DNA from: Cloacibacterium sp046296655
Lineage (GTDB): Bacteria; Bacteroidota; Bacteroidia; Flavobacteriales; Weeksellaceae
Direction of reading: 5' to 3'
Assembly: GCA_046296655.1 (NCBI GenBank)
Contig: JBKBLE010000019.1
Coordinates: 1 to 43,766 of the forward strand
Length of the DNA: 43,766 nt
Shown: one piece after another, positions 16,971-22,862 of the stretch
How positions within the stretch are numbered: position 1 is the stretch's first letter
Layout: every line of letters begins with the position of its first letter
Translations under genes and position numbers: made by a program
The notes under the pieces: generated by a model
Told to the model about the DNA's origin: nothing
The model's input: the letters and a program-made list of their open reading frames with translations, nothing else
Database searches by the model: none

Positions 16971-17000
16971 CTTTACCTTTACCTTTACCTTTACCTTTAC
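16971..17000. repeat. Tandem hexamer repeat (CTTTAC)x5
   Basis: Five perfect copies of CTTTAC, flanked by partial copies (CTAC before, CTC after), lying 7 bases past the lptC stop codon. On the coding strand of lptC and anmK it reads GTAAAG. Such tracts can vary in copy number by slippage. Confidence 0.95.
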
Positions 17001-17007
17001 CTCAATC

Positions 17008-17601
17008 TTAATTTCCAGAATTTGGCATTTTCTTCACATTGAAGTCTCCAGAATTGTTGTAGAAGGTGTATTCAGAGAAATCATCTTTTGCATTCATTCC
17101 ATTTGCCGCTACGAAAATTGAACCGTCTTTATCTGTAATGAAAACGGTATCTTTAGTGTACATTCTTTGTTTTGCTTTGTCCCAATAAATAGACTGCATG
17201 GCAAAAGTTTGTCCTTCGTTATTGATAACTTTTACATTTCCTCTGGCTTCGTAGAATTGTTTTTTGTCAATCATTTTGGCATATTTTGCCCAAAGTTTTC
17301 CTGGCGTTTTTGGTTTTTTAGAATCATAGAATTCCAGATAGAGTCCTTTTCTTACCACTACATAAGGAGTGTCTACAAATTCATATTCTTCTAGCAATGG
17401 TGCTTTGAAACGCACTTTTACCATTCCAGAATCTTTTTTTACAATGTCTGCATTGTAGATGATTCTAGAAGCGAAATTGGTGTTTTTTTTATCATTTACT
17501 TTGGCCAAATCTTCTTCGCAAGAAGTCAAAGCAAAAAATATAGCCAAACCTGAAAAGGTGACTATATTTTTAAATAATATTCTTGAGAATTTTTTCTGCA
17601 T
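17008..17601 (-). CDS. lptC: LPS export protein LptC (lipoprotein form)
   Basis: Periplasmic bridge component of the Lpt machinery that moves lipopolysaccharide from the inner membrane to LptA. The 197-residue protein (ATG at 17601) has a lipoprotein signal with lipobox LTSC (Cys28), unlike the single-helix anchor of E. coli LptC. A beta-jellyroll region follows: SRIIYNADIVKKDSGMVKVR, KGLYLEFYDS, AKYAKMIDKKQFYEARGNVKV, TFAMQSIYWDKAKQRMYTKD, and a closing ANGMNAKDDFSEYTFYN. It lies 47 bases downstream of the outer-membrane protein gene, probably in one operon. The upstream extension to 17676 overlaps that gene and is unlikely. Confidence 0.88.
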   Translation of the reverse strand: MQKKFSRILFKNIVTFSGLAIFFALTSCEEDLAKVNDKKNTNFASRIIYNADIVKKDSGMVKVRFKAPLLEEYEFVDTPYVVVRKGLYLEFYDSKKPKTPGKLWAKYAKMIDKKQFYEARGNVKVINNEGQTFAMQSIYWDKAKQRMYTKDTVFITDKDGSIFVAANGMNAKDDFSEYTFYNNSGDFNVKKMPNSGN

Positions 17602-17648
17602 TTTTATAGATTTAACTATAAAATTTATGAATAAGTGTATTGTTCGGT

Positions 17649-18923
17649 TTATTCGTAAACTCTTTTCTGGAACCATTTATCAGCAAAATTAATTCCAACT
17701 TTTACGTTGAAGAAATTCTGTTGGATAAGATTGTTTTCTAACGTTCCTCTTCTACCCAATTCTAATCCTAAATCTATACCACTCATTCTTACCGCATTTG
17801 ATTTTTCGAAAGGTAAAGTAAGACCAGCAGTGATTCCGTATTGGTTAATATTGGTTCCGTTTACGCTCAGATTTCCTTTTTCATAGAAAGCACCATATCT
17901 ATAAACTACACGGTTAAAATAGCTTCTGAAGTCATTATAATTAGGCAAATACCAACCACCAGCAGAAATTCTATAAGAATCTTGGTAAGTGAAAGGCTGT
18001 CCTAAAAACATGGTAGTAGAACCTTTCTTATAATCGATTTGTGCAGAAGCGAACCATTTTGCATCATGACCATAACCAATCCCTAAAGAAGCTTCTGTAG
18101 GAATAAGATTTTTGTCTTCGCTGGTTTTGTTTTCTATTTCGGTAACGTTTAATTTTTGGTCTAGATAATAGTAATAAGTACTGTTTAAGAACTGAGTTTT
18201 TACATTACCAGTGGTTCCAAAAGTATAAGTTGCACCTAAAGTAAGTTTTTTATCGTTTTTAAATTTTTTCTGATAGGTAGAACCTAATGTAAAGTTAAAA
18301 CTTTTAATTCTATTAGATGTTTCAAAACCATTAATCAGTTCAGCATTAGAATAAGCCAGTTCTTCTACATCTGATAATTTTCCGAAGTAGAAATTACTTC
18401 TTACACCTACTGCAAATTCTTTGTTTACTTGATAACCAAAAGCTGCTTGAATAGTACTTAGTGTACCTTCACCATAAAAGCGATTTGCTTTTACAGTACT
18501 GTCTGCAAGGATTTTAGAAGTGATAATATCATATCTTTTAGAACTATACGGTTGATATCCTAACCCGAATTTCAATTTTTTAGAAATTGGGAAAGCTATA
18601 GAAATATTAGAAAGATAATTAGAATGTTTATTAGCGCTTAATCCATTAAAATCAGATTTTAAAGATTGGTTCTCATTGGTCATTTGAACCCTGAAAGAAG
18701 TAAGCTCTAGATTGGTGTTTGCAGCTGGGTTTTTAAAATTAAAACTATTGTTGAAATCCCAAATGTAAGCAGTGTTTATGCCGCCCATTGAGCTGGTTTC
18801 TACAGAGTTATCATATTTTACTTCGCCGATACCAAATGCTGCATAAGGAGAATTACCTAAACTTTGCGCTTCTACACTTAAACCAACAGCAATGAAAGGT
18901 AAAAGAAAAATTCTTTTTATCAT
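17649..18923 (-). CDS. Outer-membrane beta-barrel protein upstream of lptC
   Basis: A 424-residue exported protein with a signal peptide (about 1-19, ending VEAQ), a mature start SLGNSPYAAFGIGEVKYDN, a conserved-looking SSMGGINTAY turn, and then alternating amphipathic strands to the C-terminus (GINFADKWFQKRVYE). The pattern resembles PorV/FadL-type barrels, but I cannot assign a named family or a substrate. Its position directly before lptC (47-base spacing) suggests a shared transcript and a role in the envelope. It begins 180 bases from the divergent holB. Confidence 0.8.
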   Translation of the reverse strand: MIKRIFLLPFIAVGLSVEAQSLGNSPYAAFGIGEVKYDNSVETSSMGGINTAYIWDFNNSFNFKNPAANTNLELTSFRVQMTNENQSLKSDFNGLSANKHSNYLSNISIAFPISKKLKFGLGYQPYSSKRYDIITSKILADSTVKANRFYGEGTLSTIQAAFGYQVNKEFAVGVRSNFYFGKLSDVEELAYSNAELINGFETSNRIKSFNFTLGSTYQKKFKNDKKLTLGATYTFGTTGNVKTQFLNSTYYYYLDQKLNVTEIENKTSEDKNLIPTEASLGIGYGHDAKWFASAQIDYKKGSTTMFLGQPFTYQDSYRISAGGWYLPNYNDFRSYFNRVVYRYGAFYEKGNLSVNGTNINQYGITAGLTLPFEKSNAVRMSGIDLGLELGRRGTLENNLIQQNFFNVKVGINFADKWFQKRVYE

Positions 18924-19090
18924 TATCTTTTTTAATTAATGCGCAAATATCTTAATTATTACTGAAACGTGAAAGTTAATAAGCGTTAAATTTCACAGGA
19001 TTAAAGACGAATTTATCAGAAAATTCATTGAATTTAACTCAAAATTGAAAAAACTTGTAGTATCTGTCTTTTCACTTTCCACCAAATTCT

Positions 19091-19098
19091 TATCTTTG
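19091..19098 (+). promoter_or_regulatory. -7 box TATCTTTG directly before holB
   Basis: TATCTTTG followed by five bases and then the holB ATG at 19104. An exact TAnnTTTG match, with only T-rich sequence at the -33 position. The predicted start point falls on or beside the start codon. Confidence 0.55.
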
Positions 19099-19103
19099 AA
19101 ACT

Positions 19104-20222
19104 ATGAATTGGGAAGAAATTGTAGGACAAAAAAAAGTTATAGAAACGCTTAAAGATGCCATAGATAAAGAAAGAGTAGGGCATGCTCAGTTATTTATTG
19201 GTGAAGAAGGTTTCGGCGTTTTACCATTGGCTCTGGCTTATGCTAAAGAAATTCTAAAAAGAGAAAATGAACATGCTGCTTCTAAAGTAGAGCATCTCAA
19301 TCACTTAGATTTACATTTTAGTTTTCCCGTTTTTACAGAAAAAAACAATTCTTTGAGTCAAAGATTGTTTGAGGATTTCAGAAATATGATTTTAAAAAAT
19401 CCTTACGCTTCCATCAATGATTGGAATGAAGTTTTAGACGCTCAAAACAAGCAATTGTTTATTTCTGCTGATGAAGTAGATGCACTGAATCAGAAGTTTG
19501 CGCTAAAAAGTTTTGAAGGAGGAACTAAAATTCTCATTATTTGGCGAGCCGATAAAATGAATGTAACAGCAGCCAATAAATTTTTGAAATTTCTAGAAGA
19601 GCCACCAAAAAAGACGATTATTTTGCTTCTTGCAGAAAAAATAGACACCATTTTACCAACTATTTTATCAAGATGTCAAGCGATAGAAGTCCCTAGAATA
19701 GATGACGAAAGTCTAGAACAAGGAATCAGAAATCAATTTGATATTTCCGAAGAAAAAATAAAAGAAGTGATTCACCAAGCGCAAGGAAATTACAATACCG
19801 CGCTACAATTGCTTCAAAATGATTCTGCGAATGAAGAATTTGAGGAACTTTTTATCGATTGGGTGAGAAATGCTTTCATGGCGAAAAAGAAACCAGAAGT
19901 TTTGAGAAATATCGTTCTATGGGGAAGAAATATCGCTTCTTGGAATCGAGAAAAACAGAAAAATTTCTTAGATTTTTGTTCTGAGATGTTTAGATTGGCA
20001 TTATTGCAAAATTATGATGCAGAACATTTGGTTTACAAACGTTTATCTAAAAACGGATTCAATTGGGAAGCGTTCACCAATTTTATTCATGGTGCTAATA
20101 TTGTAGATATTTTGGAAGAAATCTCCGATGCTGATTTGCATCTTTATAGAAATGCAAATGCCAAAATCGTTTGGACAGATTTAGGCATAAAATTAACCAG
20201 ATACATTCATCGAAGTGCATAA
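19104..20222 (+). CDS. holB: DNA polymerase III delta' subunit
   Basis: Clamp-loader subunit that, with delta and the DnaX protein, loads the sliding clamp. The 372-residue protein starts MNWEEIVGQKKVIETLKDAI and has GHAQLFIGEEGFGVLPLALAYA where AAA+ relatives have a P-loop; the lysine and threonine of a working Walker A are absent, as is normal for delta'. Later come KILIIWRADKMNVTAANKFLK (sensor region), LEEPPKKTIILLLAE, and the arginine-finger-like ILSRCQAIEVPR. The C-terminal helical domain follows. The start is well supported by family similarity and by a -7 box 5 bases upstream. Confidence 0.92.
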   Translation: MNWEEIVGQKKVIETLKDAIDKERVGHAQLFIGEEGFGVLPLALAYAKEILKRENEHAASKVEHLNHLDLHFSFPVFTEKNNSLSQRLFEDFRNMILKNPYASINDWNEVLDAQNKQLFISADEVDALNQKFALKSFEGGTKILIIWRADKMNVTAANKFLKFLEEPPKKTIILLLAEKIDTILPTILSRCQAIEVPRIDDESLEQGIRNQFDISEEKIKEVIHQAQGNYNTALQLLQNDSANEEFEELFIDWVRNAFMAKKKPEVLRNIVLWGRNIASWNREKQKNFLDFCSEMFRLALLQNYDAEHLVYKRLSKNGFNWEAFTNFIHGANIVDILEEISDADLHLYRNANAKIVWTDLGIKLTRYIHRSA

Positions 20223-20223
20223 A

Positions 20224-20248
20224 AAAATCCCGAAATTTTCGGGATTTT
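20224..20248. terminator. Bidirectional terminator after holB
   Basis: Stem AAAATCCCG / CGGGATTTT with loop AAATTTT and T runs on both sides. It separates holB from the convergent small peptide gene. Confidence 0.88.
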
Positions 20249-20254
20249 ATTTTT

Positions 20255-20470
20255 TTAAGCTGCTTTTTCCTTTTTAGCGGCACAACAAGATTTTTTGTCT
20301 TTGTTGGCTTCAGGTTTACAGTCTTTTTTGTCTTTAGAAGCGCTTTCTTTCTTTTCTTTTGCGCTACATTCTTTTTTATCTTTTGCTGCGCAACAAGATT
20401 TTTTCGGTGTTTCTTGAGCCATTCCTAATGTAAATACTGATATGGCTAATACGGCGATGATTCTTTTCAT
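20255..20470 (-). CDS. Small exported Cys/Lys-rich peptide
   Basis: A 71-residue protein with a clear signal peptide (about 1-19, MKRIIAVLAISVFTLGMAQ). The mature peptide of about 50 residues is mostly Lys, Ala, Glu, Asp and Cys. It contains two KKSCCAAK copies, near each end, and single cysteines between them (KKECSAK, KKDCKPE), six in all, with few hydrophobic residues, so it probably lacks a fixed hydrophobic core. It may bind metal or be redox active; no family is recognised. It lies between convergent holB and upstream corA (same strand) and has its own terminator. The signal peptide supports a real gene despite the low complexity. Confidence 0.7.
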   Translation of the reverse strand: MKRIIAVLAISVFTLGMAQETPKKSCCAAKDKKECSAKEKKESASKDKKDCKPEANKDKKSCCAAKKEKAA

Positions 20471-20535
20471 ATTTTTAGAAATTATTTTGTTGAATTTTAT
20501 GCAATATTAGTAAAATTTGATAACATTTTAATAAA

Positions 20536-20551
20536 GTGATTTAAAAATCAC
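20536..20551 (-). terminator. Weak hairpin overlapping the corA stop
   Basis: GTGATTT / AAATCAC (7 bp, 2-base gap), followed on the minus strand by TTTATT. It overlaps the end of corA. The stem is short and AT-rich, so termination would be modest. Confidence 0.4.
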
Positions 20552-21450
20552 CATTTTTTTCTTCTAACATATATAAACGTGATAATCACGATAAGCCCCA
20601 TCAAACCTAATGTAGCAAAGTAGCCATAAGGTTTTGTTAGTTCTGGCATATACTCGAAATTCATGCCATAAACTCCTGCTATAAAAGTAATAGGCAAGAA
20701 ATAAACCGAATAAATGGCGAGCGTTTTCATGACCTGATTGGCTTTTTGGTCAGAGAGTGCCAGAAACAAGCTCATTAAGTTATTGGTTTGTAAATGCAAA
20801 TGGTCAAAATCACTGATGGCATCTTTATAACTGTCTTTCAAGTCCTTTATTTCTACTGAATCTAGAGGTAGTTTTTCAAAAGAACTCACCCAATCTGATG
20901 AAAGATTCAGCACTTTCAGATTGAGTCCTACTTTTCTTTTGAAACGATAAAGCCTTTTCAACTGTGCAGAATTAGAAACGTTTTTTAGAAAAACTTCGTT
21001 TTCCATTTTATCTAATTGGTCTAGAAGAATCTCGTTTTCTTGTTCAAAGGAAATAAATATTTTTTGTCCTAAATGAAGCGCTAATTGATAAGGAGTTTTA
21101 AAATTTTCTGGGTGAATGGCTATTTCTTTCAAAAGGGATTTTATCGCATCGTTTTCTATTCTGTGTACTGTAAGAATGAGATTATCTTTTAAGAAAATTC
21201 CCAATTTGGTACTTACATCACTTATGGTATTGAGGATGAGTCTTTCGGTAGAAGTATTTAATCTGGTCAGGAAAAATTTAAGATTGCCATTGTCTTCAAA
21301 CTTTGGCAAGTGATTTGGGTCTATACAGTCTTCTAACCAATAGTGATTGATATCATATTTTTTAGAAATTTCGGCAATGTCTTCTTGCTTCATTTCTAAG
21401 ATATCTATCCATTCATATTCTATGGTTTTGTGAAGTGTACTCTCTGTCAT
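20548..21450 (-). CDS. corA: CorA-family magnesium/cobalt transporter
   Basis: Inner-membrane divalent cation channel. The 300-residue protein has a large N-terminal cytosolic domain with long helices (about 1-230) and two C-terminal membrane helices (about 238-258 and 272-292). The signature YGMNFEYMPEL sits in the loop after the first helix, and the basic tail YVRRKKW ends the protein. The length is slightly below classic CorA (316) but typical for shorter bacterial members. Mg2+ is the likely ion; Co2+ or Zn2+ is possible. It is divergent from fabH, with a -7 box about 23 bases before the ATG. Confidence 0.9.
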   Translation of the reverse strand: MTESTLHKTIEYEWIDILEMKQEDIAEISKKYDINHYWLEDCIDPNHLPKFEDNGNLKFFLTRLNTSTERLILNTISDVSTKLGIFLKDNLILTVHRIENDAIKSLLKEIAIHPENFKTPYQLALHLGQKIFISFEQENEILLDQLDKMENEVFLKNVSNSAQLKRLYRFKRKVGLNLKVLNLSSDWVSSFEKLPLDSVEIKDLKDSYKDAISDFDHLHLQTNNLMSLFLALSDQKANQVMKTLAIYSVYFLPITFIAGVYGMNFEYMPELTKPYGYFATLGLMGLIVIITFIYVRRKKW

Positions 21451-21472
21451 GGTCTAATTGCGTTAATTTTAT

Positions 21473-21480
21473 CAAATGTA
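21473..21480 (-). promoter_or_regulatory. Candidate -7 box for corA
   Basis: On the minus strand TACATTTG matches TAnnTTTG. TTT lies 19 bases upstream. The start point would be near 21466-21469, about 16-19 bases before the ATG. Confidence 0.5.
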
Positions 21481-21565
21481 TAAATTTTTATAAATCTATA
21501 AAGACACATGAGTAAATAATTATTTATAAAACATTTTAATACATAATATTTATGACTCATATTAA

Positions 21566-21595
21566 TTATATATTAAAAATAAAATCTTACTTTTG
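21566..21595 (+). promoter_or_regulatory. Promoter for fabH
   Basis: TTA-N19-TACTTTTG, the same layout as the gldJ promoter, sharing the 15 bases AAAATCTTACTTTTG with it. The predicted leader is about 20 bases before the ATG at 21620. The upstream TTG candidate start (21593) lies inside this box and is rejected. Confidence 0.65.
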
Positions 21596-21619
21596 TACCC
21601 CACAAATTTTAAAAACTTT

Positions 21620-22642
21620 ATGATCAAGAGTGTAATAAAAGGATATGGTTATTATGTTCCTGAGAATGTGGTAACTAATGACGATTTGTCTAAGTTGATG
21701 ACTACTAATGATGAGTGGATTACGGAGAGAACAGGCATTAAAGAACGCCGTCATAGAAAAAATAGAAATGACAGCGAAGAAACGACAGCGTTTTTAGCAA
21801 AAAAAGCAGCTGAAAAAGCATTAGAAAAAGCCAATCTTTCTGCTAAAGATTTAGATTTCATCGTTTTTGCAACTTTAAGTCCAGATTATTTCTTCCCAGG
21901 AAGTGGTGTAGTTTTACAAGAAATGCTAGGTTGTGATACCATCGGTGCATTAGATGTAAGAAATCAGTGTTCAGGATTTGTTTATTCTATGAGTGTTGCA
22001 GATGCCTTTATCAAAGCGGGAACTTATAAAAATGTATTGGTAGTAGGAGCAGAAGTTCACTCTTTTGGTTTAGATTTTACTGATGATGGTAGAGGCGTTT
22101 CTGTAATTTTCGGAGATGGAGCAGGAGCGATTATTCTTTCTGCAAGTGAAGACGAAAACGAAGAAGGTGTTTTAGCAGTAAACATGCACTCAGAAGGAAA
22201 ATATGCAGAAGAGTTAGCTGTGAAATTCCCAGGAACCAAATTAGGATGGATGGATAGAGTTCTTTACGAGCCAGAAGCTGTAGAAAGACAAGATATTTAT
22301 CCAGTGATGAATGGTAATTTCGTGTTTAAACATGCGGTTTCTAGATTCCCAGAAACCATGATGGAAGCCTTAACTAAAGCTGGAAAAACTCCAGAAGATT
22401 TAGATATGTTCATTCCGCATCAAGCGAATTTGAGAATTGCTCAGTTTGTTCAACAAAAATTTGGTTTGCCAGACGAGAAAATATTTAATAATATTCAAAA
22501 ATACGGTAATACTACCGCTGCATCTATTCCTATCGCATTATGTGAAGCTTTAGACCAAGGAAAAATTAAAAAAGGAGATTTGGTTCTTCTTTCAGCTTTC
22601 GGAAGTGGTTTCACTTGGGGAAGCGTACTTTTCAGATATTAA
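21620..22642 (+). CDS. fabH: 3-oxoacyl-ACP synthase III
   Basis: Starts fatty-acid synthesis by condensing an acyl-CoA primer with malonyl-ACP. The 340-residue protein from the ATG at 21620 carries the full catalytic triad: Cys117 in NQCSGF, His in IPHQANLRI, and Asn in KYGNTTAASIP. It also has the N-terminal WITERTGIKERRH and the closing LLSAFGSGFTWGSVLFRY. FabH enzymes of this phylum often use branched primers, but specificity cannot be read here. It stands alone, with its own promoter and terminator, rather than in a fab cluster with plsX or rpmF. A FabH-like enzyme of a secondary pathway is possible but less likely. Confidence 0.93.
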   Translation: MIKSVIKGYGYYVPENVVTNDDLSKLMTTNDEWITERTGIKERRHRKNRNDSEETTAFLAKKAAEKALEKANLSAKDLDFIVFATLSPDYFFPGSGVVLQEMLGCDTIGALDVRNQCSGFVYSMSVADAFIKAGTYKNVLVVGAEVHSFGLDFTDDGRGVSVIFGDGAGAIILSASEDENEEGVLAVNMHSEGKYAEELAVKFPGTKLGWMDRVLYEPEAVERQDIYPVMNGNFVFKHAVSRFPETMMEALTKAGKTPEDLDMFIPHQANLRIAQFVQQKFGLPDEKIFNNIQKYGNTTAASIPIALCEALDQGKIKKGDLVLLSAFGSGFTWGSVLFRY

Positions 22643-22664
22643 TTTGATTAATCCATGATAATTA

Positions 22665-22698
22665 AGACCTTTCAGTATTTTCTGAAAGGTTTTTTTTT
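22665..22698 (+). terminator. Terminator after fabH
   Basis: Stem ACCTTTCAG / CTGAAAGGT with loop TATTTT, followed by a run of eight T. Confidence 0.9.
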
Positions 22699-22750
22699 GT
22701 AACTAAAGTGACAAAATCGAAAGATAATTACCCTCTTTTTATTAATTTTT

Positions 22751-22780
22751 ATGATATTTATCAAAATTGACAAATGTCAG
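22751..22780. promoter_or_regulatory. Two FNR/CRP-like inverted repeats upstream of ppdK
   Basis: ATGAT-attt-ATCAA (22751-22764) and TTGAC-aaat-GTCAG (22767-22780). Each is a 14-base near-palindrome with 5-base arms and a 4-base spacer, the geometry of FNR-family sites (TTGAT-N4-ATCAA). The first differs from that consensus at one base. Centres are 16 bases apart, and they lie 83-112 bases before the ppdK ATG. The regulator is unknown; the operator role is inferred. Confidence 0.45.
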
Positions 22781-22862
22781 CAAATAATAAAGGAATTTAT
22801 TATAAAGTAGTTTGTAATTTAGTTCCAGAAATAATAAGAGAAAAATAACAAATTAATATATT

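Noticed and set aside
16968..17003. CRISPR-like array
   Set aside because: The repeat unit is only 6 bases with no spacers; it is a microsatellite.
19104..20222. Broken Walker A in holB as a sign of a decayed gene
   Set aside because: Delta' subunits normally lack a functional P-loop; the rest of the protein is intact.
21593..21619. TTG start for fabH
   Set aside because: The codon is part of the predicted -7 box; the ATG at 21620 fits homologues.
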